A DNA stretch of 64,000 nucleotides from an uncultured Lachnospiraceae bacterium (GTDB lineage Bacteria; Bacillota; Clostridia; Lachnospirales; Lachnospiraceae), in assembly GCA_944384125.1 (NCBI GenBank), contig CALWSF010000014.1, positions 1 to 64,000 of the forward strand, in the 5' to 3' direction. Below the pieces are notes generated by a model, which was not told the DNA's origin, did not search any database, and saw only the letters and a list, made by a program, of their open reading frames with translations. The translations under genes were made by a program, and so were the position numbers. Position 1 is the first letter of the stretch. Every line of letters starts with the position of its first letter. Below are positions 26,442 to 33,759 of this stretch, piece after piece.

Positions 26442-26482
26442 TATCAATTTGTCATGATTTTCACGAAAGACAATTATCCCGG

Positions 26483-26512
26483 TTGACAGCAAGGTTTTTT
26501 GCGTGCTATACT
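26483..26512 (+). promoter_or_regulatory. Promoter of tupABC
   Basis: TTGACA (26483-26488) and TATACT (26507-26512), 18-base spacer. The moeA promoter has the same boxes and spacing. Confidence 0.85.
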
Positions 26513-26543
26513 ATTCGCCGTACATAAAATCTGAAAAAACAAA

Positions 26544-26666
26544 TAATTTCGAGCTGTCTGGCCTAATGCTTAGTGCAGATGTACGGCGATGGCGGACAGC
26601 CAATGGGTGTCAGGGGAAACCTAGGTGCCTCCCGCATTTGGAAAGAAATGCATTGGAAAGAGATTA
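26544..26666 (+). promoter_or_regulatory. Moco/Tuco-type riboswitch upstream of tupA
   Basis: About 123 bases with P1 TAATTTC/GAGATTA closing the structure, an inner stem GCTGTC/GACAGC, the conserved core GGGTGTCAGGGGAAACC followed by GGTGCCTCCCG, and a 3' stem GCATT/AATGC. It closely matches the leader of moeA (29367-29487). The core is what I recall from the molybdenum/tungsten cofactor riboswitch candidate (MOCO_RNA_motif). Its presence before a tungstate transporter suggests cofactor feedback. No clear terminator follows before tupA; A/T-rich hairpins near 26690-26740 are weak. Confidence 0.88.
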
Positions 26667-26764
26667 ACAATAATGAAGAAGTAAATCAGACCAGCAGACT
26701 CTCTTTTCTGTGCCATTGTTTTTTTGGGAAAACAATTTAATAACTGAAGGGAGAGTACACTGAC

Positions 26765-27703
26765 ATGAAAAAATCAAGCAGAGTGATTGCACTGGCTGCA
26801 GCAGCCATGATGGCATTCTCCATGACTGCATGCTCAGGCGCAGCAGAGGAGACAACAGCAGCTGAGACGACAGCAGCAGCGGAGGAGACGACAGCGGCTG
26901 AAACAGAAGCAGCAGAGACAGAGGTGGCTGAGTCCGAGGCAGCAGCAGACGGAGAAGTTCTTCTGATGGCTACGACTACCAGCACGGATGACACAGGACT
27001 TCTGGATTACCTTAAACCTCTGTTCCTTGAGGATACGGGTATTGATCTGCAGTGGACGGCAGTTGGAACCGGAGATGCCATTCAGAAGGCAGAAGACGGC
27101 GAGGTTGATGTGATCCTCGTTCACTCCAAAGCCAAGGAAGAGGAGTTCGTTGAGAGCGGTTACGGTGTTGAGCGTTTCCAGGTTATGTATAATGACTTCA
27201 TTATTATAGGACCGAAGGATGGCCCCATTGCCAAGACAGATGATGTTGAGTCTGTATTTAAGCAGATCAGAGATGAGGAGCTGACCTTTGTATCCCGTGG
27301 AGATAATTCCGGTACACATAATAAGGAAACGGGAATCTGGGACAAGCTGGGAATTGAAGATTATGAGAGCAATCCCAACTATGTTTCCGCAGGTGCAGGA
27401 ATGGGCGATACCATCAACATGGCTGACGAGATGGGCGGATACTGCCTGTCTGATCGTGGAACATGGCTTTCCAGAAAGGCTGATTACCCGGATATGGACA
27501 TCGTATGTGAGGGAAGCGCCGATCTGCTGAACCAGTATGGTGTTATCGCTGTAAACCCGGAGAAGTATCCGGATGTGAACAACGAAGCAGCTAACAAGTT
27601 TATCGAGTGGATCTGCTCTCCGGAGGTGCAGACACTGATCGGAGAATACGGCGTAGAGGAATATGGCGAGCCGTTATTCTTCCCGAATGCAGAGCAGGAA
27701 TAA
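26765..27703 (+). CDS. tupA: Tungstate ABC transporter, substrate-binding lipoprotein
   Basis: Binds tungstate outside the membrane with high affinity. The signal peptide ends in a lipobox with Cys23 (SMTACSG). A low-complexity linker of A, E and T (about 24-62) tethers the binding domain, which begins with the TupA signature ATTTSTDDTGLLDYL (about 69-83); NSGTHNKE and GAGMGDT further on are also typical of TupA. 312 residues. The family separates tungstate (Tup) from molybdate (Mod) binders, but specificity is inferred. A terminator-like hairpin between tupA and tupB would leave tupA in excess. Confidence 0.93.
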   Translation: MKKSSRVIALAAAAMMAFSMTACSGAAEETTAAETTAAAEETTAAETEAAETEVAESEAAADGEVLLMATTTSTDDTGLLDYLKPLFLEDTGIDLQWTAVGTGDAIQKAEDGEVDVILVHSKAKEEEFVESGYGVERFQVMYNDFIIIGPKDGPIAKTDDVESVFKQIRDEELTFVSRGDNSGTHNKETGIWDKLGIEDYESNPNYVSAGAGMGDTINMADEMGGYCLSDRGTWLSRKADYPDMDIVCEGSADLLNQYGVIAVNPEKYPDVNNEAANKFIEWICSPEVQTLIGEYGVEEYGEPLFFPNAEQE

Positions 27704-27728
27704 AACACAGGGAAAGAATTTAAGACGG

Positions 27729-27770
27729 AGCCGGAGAGGTTAGACACACACTTCTCCGGCTTTCTTTTTT
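27729..27770 (+). terminator. Attenuator hairpin between tupA and tupB
   Basis: AGCCGGAGAg and TTCTCCGGCT pair and are followed by TTCTTTTTT. It lies inside the transporter operon and probably lowers tupBC transcription relative to tupA. Confidence 0.8.
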
Positions 27771-27851
27771 CTGGCAGTTTTTAGCGGGCGCTGAATGTCG
27801 GGGCATACCTTTTACAAAATGCGGCGGGATAAAGCGCAGGAAGGAATAATT

Positions 27852-28544
27852 ATGGAAGGAATGCAGCAGATATTTTCGGATTTTTTCAGCACGGTTGGTG
27901 TGGTTGACTCGATTCGCGTAACACTTATCATGTCGTTCTGGTCTACGCTGATAGCATCTCTGCTGGGGATTACACTGGGATTTGCGCTGGAAAGAAAGCA
28001 GTTTCCGGGGAAGCGGGCAGTTATACGTCTGAATCGGACACTTATGGGGGCACCGCCGGTTGTTATAGGTCTTCTGACTTATATGCTTCTGCGTAAGAAA
28101 GGCCCTCTCGGTTCTCTCAGATGGGTGTTTACCATCCAGGGTATGGTAATGGCACAGGTTCTGATTATTACGCCAATTATCTGCGGAATGGTGTATTCGT
28201 ATGCTGTTCAGAAGGCGCCGGCCATCCGGGCATTTGCAAAGACAATGGGGGCGGACAGAAAACAGACAGGTCGTCTTCTTCTGAGAGAAATGAAAAATGA
28301 ATTATATTTTGCGGTGGTTTCGGGATACGGACGCTCAATAAGTGAGGTCGGGGCCGTGTTCCTTGTGGGCGGCAATATTAAAAATAATACAAGAACGATG
28401 ACAACGGCTATTTCAACCCTTAAAGGGGCCGGAGACTACTATGAAGGTGTTTTTCTGGGGGTTATACTGATGCTGATGGCATTTGCCGTTCAGACCCTTG
28501 CAGATCATTTCAGAAAGGAGGAAACAGGGGATGAAAATTTCTAG
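27852..28544 (+). CDS. tupB: Tungstate ABC transporter, permease
   Basis: A 230-residue membrane permease with about five to six membrane segments and the EAA-type loop FAKTMGADRKQTGRLLLRE, which contacts the ATPase. GAPPVVIGLLTYMLL is typical of TupB/WtpB-type permeases. ATG 27852 has AGGAAGGA 6 bases upstream; an in-frame start 19 codons earlier has no such site. It overlaps tupC by 14 bases. Confidence 0.92.
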   Translation: MEGMQQIFSDFFSTVGVVDSIRVTLIMSFWSTLIASLLGITLGFALERKQFPGKRAVIRLNRTLMGAPPVVIGLLTYMLLRKKGPLGSLRWVFTIQGMVMAQVLIITPIICGMVYSYAVQKAPAIRAFAKTMGADRKQTGRLLLREMKNELYFAVVSGYGRSISEVGAVFLVGGNIKNNTRTMTTAISTLKGAGDYYEGVFLGVILMLMAFAVQTLADHFRKEETGDENF

Positions 28545-29235
28545 GCTTCAGAAAAAAATGGGCGATTTTTTCCTTAATATAGACAGTATGAAGCTGGAGC
28601 CGGGAAAGGTTCACGGACTCATCGGTTCCAACGGCTGCGGAAAAACAACATTATCAAAACTTATCATGGGGATTCTGACTCCTGACAGCGGAGAAATTGA
28701 TTATGAGGGACTCACTCCCCGTGATATTACGATGACCAGTCAGAAGCCCTATATGCTCCATGATACCGTGTATCAGAATCTGATATATCCTCTTACTGTC
28801 CGCGGTATCCGACCGGATGAAAAAGAAGCAGAGCAGTGGCTTTCAAGATGCGGCCTGCTGGACAAGAAAAATCAGTATGCCCGATCTCTGAGCAGCGGCG
28901 AACAGCAGAAGCTCTCATTTATCAGAGCAATGATATTTCATCCGAAGCTGATTATTGTGGATGAGACTCTTTCCAATCTGGATCCTGACAGCACGGAGCT
29001 GTTTGAAAAACTTATTCTGGAGCAGCAGGAGCAGGAACCGGTAACATGGATTGTAATAAGTCATCAGCTGGTGCATATCAGGAAGATCTGCGACAGAGTG
29101 AATTTTCTGGAAAAGGGAAGACTGCTTGCGGAGGGAACGCCGGAGGAAATTCTTATGCATCCCAGCCATCCGTCTGTGCGGGAATTTTTGTCCAAGACGG
29201 AAATCTTTTATCAGAACGACGGGGACACACAATAA
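28531..29235 (+). CDS. tupC: Tungstate ABC transporter, ATPase
   Basis: ATP-hydrolysing subunit, 234 residues. Walker A GSNGCGKTT (32-40), signature LSSGEQQ (120-126, a variant of LSGGQ), Walker B LIIVDE (140-145) and switch His in ISHQ. GAAAGGAGG lies before ATG 28531. The gene begins within the end of tupB, so the two are translationally coupled. Confidence 0.93.
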   Translation: MKISRLQKKMGDFFLNIDSMKLEPGKVHGLIGSNGCGKTTLSKLIMGILTPDSGEIDYEGLTPRDITMTSQKPYMLHDTVYQNLIYPLTVRGIRPDEKEAEQWLSRCGLLDKKNQYARSLSSGEQQKLSFIRAMIFHPKLIIVDETLSNLDPDSTELFEKLILEQQEQEPVTWIVISHQLVHIRKICDRVNFLEKGRLLAEGTPEEILMHPSHPSVREFLSKTEIFYQNDGDTQ

Positions 29236-29301
29236 AATTTCAATCAATGTGAAAAAATAAACATATATTTTTATAATTATGAAATGAACTCGGATCAGCC
29301 G

Positions 29302-29331
29302 TTGACATTTTTTGTATGGTTGTGATATACT
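29302..29331 (+). promoter_or_regulatory. Promoter of the moeA operon
   Basis: TTGACA (29302-29307) and TATACT (29326-29331), 18-base spacer, same boxes and spacing as the tupA promoter. Confidence 0.85.
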
Positions 29332-29366
29332 TTTATCCGTAAGAAACAGTAAGAAATAAATACAGG

Positions 29367-29487
29367 TAATTTCGAGCTGTACTGTCCTAAGATGCAGAGA
29401 TGTGCATGACGGAGGGACGGCCATAGGGTGTCAGGGGAAACCCGGATGCCTCCCGCATTTTGTTGGTAATGCATTGGAAAGAAATTA
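29367..29487 (+). promoter_or_regulatory. Moco/Tuco-type riboswitch upstream of moeA
   Basis: Second copy of the leader seen before tupA: P1 TAATTTC/GAAATTA (a G-T pair in the first copy is A-T here, so pairing is kept), core GGGTGTCAGGGGAAACC with GATGCCTCCCG, and GCATT/AATGC. An extra stem, ATGCA/TGCAT, lies in the variable arm near 29392-29407. A strong terminator 134 bases on could act as the expression platform. Confidence 0.9.
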
Positions 29488-29620
29488 CTCTTTGTCTTCC
29501 CTGAAAGTGAAAAAAATTTCAGGTCACAAGAGAATTTGTTTTCCGCGGATGCCGCAGCCGGGTAAAAGGTTGCCTGTGAAACAGAATAGCTGTCTGTCTG
29601 GTTTGAGATAATAAAGAACC

Positions 29621-29681
29621 GGAGGCTGAACACGGAGAATATATGTCCTGTGCGGACATTTTCCGTGCAGCCTCCTTTTTT
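29621..29681 (+). terminator. Terminator in the moeA leader
   Basis: GGAGGCTGaaCACGGA pairs with TCCGTGCAGCCTCC, with an inner TGTCC/GGACA stem, followed by TTTTTTG. It lies between the riboswitch and moeA, so read-through is probably controlled. Confidence 0.9.
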
Positions 29682-29728
29682 GTTCGGTAAAGGGATGGCA
29701 GCTTAAAGGCGCGGAAAGGAATGGTAGT

Positions 29729-30961
29729 ATGAAGTTATTGCAGGTAGATACGCTGGAAGGTGTGAGAAAAAAGCTGCTTGCTGCTGACGGGATGCCGGAA
29801 CCGGAGACGGAGACAGTCTCTCTTTCGGATGCTTTCGGAAGAATCCTGGCGGAAGATATAAAAACAAAGGAGGCGATTCCTTCTTTTCGGCGATCCAGCG
29901 TGGACGGCTATGCCGTCTGTTCCAAAGATACGGCAGCTGCCACAGACAGCATTCCGGTATTTCTGGAAGTCGTTGAGGAGATTCATATCGGACATCCCGC
30001 TGTGAAAAAGATTGTGCCGGGAACATGTGCCTATGTGCCTACGGGAGGAATGATTCCTGAAGGGGCAGATGCCATGGTAATGGTAGAATACTGCGAGATG
30101 TTCGATGAAAAACATGTGGCTGTCTGCAGCGCGGCTCCGTTTGGGAGCTATGTGGTGGATATGGGAGAGGATGCCGGAGAGGGAGAGCTTCTCTTAAAAC
30201 GCGGAACAAGGATCGGACCGGCTGAGGCCGGGGTTCTGGCAGCAGCCGGAGCAGAGAGAGTTCCTGTATTTGTTCCGTGGCGGGTTACAATTCTTTCTAC
30301 AGGCGATGAGCTTGTCCCTGTGGGGCGGAACCCTTTGCCGGGGCAGGTCAGAGATATCAATACCTGGGCGCTTCAGGCATATGTACGGGACAGCGGCATG
30401 AAGACAGTAAAGGCAGCTGCTCTGGTGGACGATGAGGAGCTTTTGGAAGCGGAAGTGCGCAGTGCACTTGCAGACAGCGATCTGGTTCTGATTTCGGGCG
30501 GCAGTTCTCAGGGAAAAAAAGACAAGACCAATGATATATTAGATAAAGTTTCCCATGGAGGTGTATTTACTCACGGACTGGCGCTAAAGCCGGGAAAACC
30601 GACCATTCTGGGATGTGAAAGTGAAAGTCGCACTCTTCTGGCAGGGCTTCCGGGGCATCCTGTGGCGGCCCTGACAGTTTTTCAGCTTTTAATTGTGTGG
30701 CTCTGGCGGGAGAAAACGGGACAGACTGAGCCTGTGCGGACAGTTGCCCGCATGAAGACCAATCTGGCCAGCGCACCTGGAAAAACCACATGCCTTCTGG
30801 TACGGCTTGACTGGGATGGAAACGGGTATGTAGCGGAGCCTATTCTGGGAAAATCGGGACTTATTACGACCATGGCACAGGCAGACGGCTATGTGATGGT
30901 GGATATGAACCGGGAAGGGCTCAAAAAGGATGAGATTGTTCCGGTTTACCGGTTTTCTTAA
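29729..30961 (+). CDS. moeA: Molybdopterin molybdenumtransferase (metal insertion), MoeA
   Basis: Inserts molybdate or tungstate into adenylylated molybdopterin. The 410-residue protein has the full MoeA layout: N-terminal domains with RRSSVDGYAV (about 54-63) and PTGGMIPEGAD (about 97-107), the MogA-like domain with ILSTGDELV, ISGGSSQGKKD and LKPGKPT, and the small C-terminal domain. First gene after the riboswitch and terminator. A second, larger MoeA follows 17 bases on; one of the pair may be tuned to tungsten. Confidence 0.93.
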   Translation: MKLLQVDTLEGVRKKLLAADGMPEPETETVSLSDAFGRILAEDIKTKEAIPSFRRSSVDGYAVCSKDTAAATDSIPVFLEVVEEIHIGHPAVKKIVPGTCAYVPTGGMIPEGADAMVMVEYCEMFDEKHVAVCSAAPFGSYVVDMGEDAGEGELLLKRGTRIGPAEAGVLAAAGAERVPVFVPWRVTILSTGDELVPVGRNPLPGQVRDINTWALQAYVRDSGMKTVKAAALVDDEELLEAEVRSALADSDLVLISGGSSQGKKDKTNDILDKVSHGGVFTHGLALKPGKPTILGCESESRTLLAGLPGHPVAALTVFQLLIVWLWREKTGQTEPVRTVARMKTNLASAPGKTTCLLVRLDWDGNGYVAEPILGKSGLITTMAQADGYVMVDMNREGLKKDEIVPVYRFS

Positions 30962-30978
30962 AGGCAGGGGAGACAACT

Positions 30979-32883
30979 ATGGGAAAAAGAAATTTATATT
31001 TGAAAAATACGCCGGTGGATGAAGCACTGGCTGTCTATACAGAGGCTCTGAGTCGGATTCTGGAACCGCAGATGGAGGAGATTCCGGTAACGGAGAGCCT
31101 TAACAGAGTTACCTGGGAGGCTGTATATGCAAAGTACTGCTCTCCCCTCTATAATGCCGCTGCAATGGATGGAATTGCGGTGGAAGCAGAACGGACAAAA
31201 GGGGCCAGTGAACGGGAGCCCATGGTTCTTTATCCGGAAAATGATTTTACGGTAGTAGATACAGGGGATCCGATCCGGACTCCCATGGACGCTGTGATTA
31301 TGGCGGAGGATCTGATTGAAAACGGGGATGGTTCTGTCAGCATTACTGCTGCTGCGGCTCCATGGCAGCATGTCCGTCCCATCGGGGAAGATATTGTGGC
31401 GGGAGAGATGCTTCTTCCCAGCCGCCATTCGATCCGTCCCATTGATATAGGAGTGCTTCTGTCCGGAGGAATTACCCGGATAAAAGTATACAGACAGCCG
31501 GCGGTGGCGATTTTTCCGACAGGAACAGAGATTATTGAGCCGGGTACAGAACCGAAAGACGGAGATATCATAGAATCCAATTCAAGGATGTTTGAAGCCA
31601 TGGTTCGGGAGCACGGGGGAGTTCCATGCAGGTTTGCTCCTACTGCAGATGATTATGAATTGCTGAAATCCCGTGTTTCGGAGGCAGTGGAAAAATTTGA
31701 TATGGTTATTGTCAATGCGGGCTCCAGTGCAGGAACGGAGGATTTCACAGTGCATGTGCTCCGCGAACTGGGGGAGGTTCTGATTCACGGTGTGGCTGTC
31801 AAGCCGGGAAAACCTGTTATTCTGGCGATTGTCCGCGGAAAGCCTGTGATTGGTCTTCCGGGATATCCCGTATCAGCATATATAAATTTTGAGAACTTTG
31901 TTATTCCCGTTCTGTCAATGCTTAATGGACAGACACAGGGAAATTCCCGGAAGGTGGAGGCCGTTGTTTCAAAAAGGCTGGTGTCCTCACTCAAATACCG
32001 GGAGTATGTCCGCGTGAAGGTAGGGCGTGTTGATAATAAACTGGTTGCTTCGCCCCTGGCCCGCGGGGCAGGGGCGGCGATGAGCCTGGTACGGGCTGAC
32101 GGCTTCTGTGTGATTCCCCAGAACAGCGAGGGAGTAGAGGCGGGAGAGCCGGTTGAAGTGGAGCTTTACCGCAGTATGGATGAGATTGATCACACGGTGG
32201 TAGCCATCGGAAGTCATGATCTGATTCTTGATGTGATGGCGGATCTGATGCCGTCCTGCTTTCCGAACAATTATCTGTCCAGTACGCATGTGGGCAGTAT
32301 GGGCGGTCTGATGGCGCTGCGCAGAGGGGAAGCGCACATTGCCCCGACTCATCTGCTGGATGAAGAGACGGGAAGTTATAACATACCGGTTTTAAAGAAG
32401 CTTTTTTCTGAACCCATGGCTTTGATAAAAGGTGTGGATCGTATCCAGGGTATTCTGGTTGCAAAGGGAAATCCCCTTGGAATCCGGGGGATTGAGGACC
32501 TTCCGGGTGTGCGCTACGTTAACAGACAGCGGGGCGCCGGAACGAGGGTTCTTCTTGACTATAAACTGAAGCAGGCGGGAATAGCACCTGAGGATATCCG
32601 GGGCTATGAGAGGGAGGCGGCTACTCACATGGCAGTGGCTGCGGCCATTGCAGGCGGAAGTGCTGATGCCGGTATGGGAATTGAGTCAGCGGCCCGGGCT
32701 ATGGATCTGGATTTTGTTGAAGTAGGTCCGGAGGAATATGATTTTGCTGTTCCGGTAAGATTTCTGGAACTTCCCCATGTCAGATGTTTTCTGGAGGTTC
32801 TTAAAAGCCGGGAGTTTGCAGAACGCGTTCAGCAGCTGGGCGGCTACTCACTGAGGCAGACAGGAGAAATTATTTATCTGTAA
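30979..32883 (+). CDS. MoeA fused to a C-terminal periplasmic-binding-like domain
   Basis: Of 634 residues, about 1-405 form a MoeA domain (NAAAMDGIAV, IFPTGTEI, NAGSSAGTEDF, VKPGKPV) and about 410-630 form a PBP-like module (VAIGSHDLILDVMADLM, STHVGSMGGLMALRRGEAH, NRQRGAGTRVLLDYKL, AVAAAIAGGSADAGMGI) resembling molybdate/tungstate-binding or ModE-associated proteins. There is no signal peptide, so the binding module is cytoplasmic. It may hold the oxyanion or sense its supply for insertion. This fusion is known in Clostridia; its exact job is not settled. It lies between moeA and a MOSC gene. Confidence 0.9.
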   Translation: MGKRNLYLKNTPVDEALAVYTEALSRILEPQMEEIPVTESLNRVTWEAVYAKYCSPLYNAAAMDGIAVEAERTKGASEREPMVLYPENDFTVVDTGDPIRTPMDAVIMAEDLIENGDGSVSITAAAAPWQHVRPIGEDIVAGEMLLPSRHSIRPIDIGVLLSGGITRIKVYRQPAVAIFPTGTEIIEPGTEPKDGDIIESNSRMFEAMVREHGGVPCRFAPTADDYELLKSRVSEAVEKFDMVIVNAGSSAGTEDFTVHVLRELGEVLIHGVAVKPGKPVILAIVRGKPVIGLPGYPVSAYINFENFVIPVLSMLNGQTQGNSRKVEAVVSKRLVSSLKYREYVRVKVGRVDNKLVASPLARGAGAAMSLVRADGFCVIPQNSEGVEAGEPVEVELYRSMDEIDHTVVAIGSHDLILDVMADLMPSCFPNNYLSSTHVGSMGGLMALRRGEAHIAPTHLLDEETGSYNIPVLKKLFSEPMALIKGVDRIQGILVAKGNPLGIRGIEDLPGVRYVNRQRGAGTRVLLDYKLKQAGIAPEDIRGYEREAATHMAVAAAIAGGSADAGMGIESAARAMDLDFVEVGPEEYDFAVPVRFLELPHVRCFLEVLKSREFAERVQQLGGYSLRQTGEIIYL

Positions 32884-32919
32884 AAATATATTACATTTAT
32901 CGCGGAGGGAGGACGAAAA

Positions 32920-33384
32920 ATGGAGGGAACCGTAAGGGCACTTCATGTATTCCGGGAACGGGGACACCCGGGAGAAAGTGTAGACAGTGCGCTCTTTCAG
33001 GCGGAGGCAGGTATGGAGGGGGATTGCCATGCTTCCGGGGGAGAGCAGCAGGTAACACTGCTTGCCGGAGAGGCGCGTGACTGGATGAAAGCCCAGACAG
33101 AGCCGGGTCTTTGTTTTCGCAGATACAGGGCCAATATTGAAACGGAAAATTTTGATACAGGAGCACTGGCTCCAGGCACTGTTCTGAAAATTGGAACGGC
33201 GGTTTTAAGGGTATCCGGTGCAAAGAAGCACTGTTTTCCCGAATGCCGCCTGTTTCAGAATGGCCGGGAATGCTTTCTTTCTCAGGGAGCGCTTTTTCTG
33301 CAGGTTATTCAGACGGGAGAAATTTCTAAAAATGATAAAATAATGATAGGAGGAGTCGAAAGTGAAGCGATTAGAAAAGGATGA
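32920..33384 (+). CDS. MOSC domain protein (first of two)
   Basis: A stand-alone MOSC (Mo-cofactor sulfurase C-terminal) domain of 154 residues. Markers are GMEGDCHASGGEQQVTLL (about 31-48), RANIET (about 70-75) and KKHCFPECRLFQ (about 97-108) with the conserved cysteine. MOSC proteins handle sulfur or the cofactor itself. GGAGGGAGG lies before the ATG. Its end overlaps the ferredoxin gene by 23 bases. Its partner could be the neighbouring oxidoreductase. Confidence 0.85.
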   Translation: MEGTVRALHVFRERGHPGESVDSALFQAEAGMEGDCHASGGEQQVTLLAGEARDWMKAQTEPGLCFRRYRANIETENFDTGALAPGTVLKIGTAVLRVSGAKKHCFPECRLFQNGRECFLSQGALFLQVIQTGEISKNDKIMIGGVESEAIRKG

Positions 33385-33748
33385 ATCCCTGTGCATTGGC
33401 TGCCGTCAGTGCGAGGAGGCATGTTCAAAAGCATTTTACAAAGTTGCGGATTCTGCAAAATCCTGTATCCGCATTACGGATCGGGAGGACGGAACTCATG
33501 GGATTGCTGTGTGCACACAGTGCGGAAAATGTGCTGAGGTGTGCAATACAGGTGTGATTACGGCAGATGCCAAAGGCGTTTACCGCCTCAATAAAAAAGA
33601 GTGTGCCGGATGCCTGATGTGTGTAGGCTTCTGTCCGGAGAATGTAATGGTTCAGTGCGATGATTATCTGGAGCCGTCTAAATGTACCGCGTGCGGTCTG
33701 TGCGTGAAGGCATGTCCCACAGGTGCAATTCGGATTGTTGAAGAATAG
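33362..33748 (+). CDS. Four-cluster ferredoxin, probable small subunit of the oxidoreductase
   Basis: A 128-residue protein with sixteen cysteines in four CxxCxxCxxxC sets: 11/14/17/21, 51/54/57/61, 81/84/87/91 and 108/111/114/118. It should carry four [4Fe-4S] clusters and pass electrons from the oxidoreductase encoded 11 bases downstream. The pairing resembles the YdhY-YdhV and tungsten oxidoreductase small/large subunit arrangements I recall. The start is GTG 33362, set by AGGAGG 8 bases upstream. Confidence 0.92.
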   Translation: MKRLEKDESLCIGCRQCEEACSKAFYKVADSAKSCIRITDREDGTHGIAVCTQCGKCAEVCNTGVITADAKGVYRLNKKECAGCLMCVGFCPENVMVQCDDYLEPSKCTACGLCVKACPTGAIRIVEE

Positions 33749-33759
33749 GAGGACATGAG

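Noticed and set aside
26765-29235. Molybdate (ModABC) transporter
   Set aside because: The binding protein carries the TTTSTxDTGLLD signature of TupA and the permease resembles TupB; the tungstate call is still an inference about specificity.
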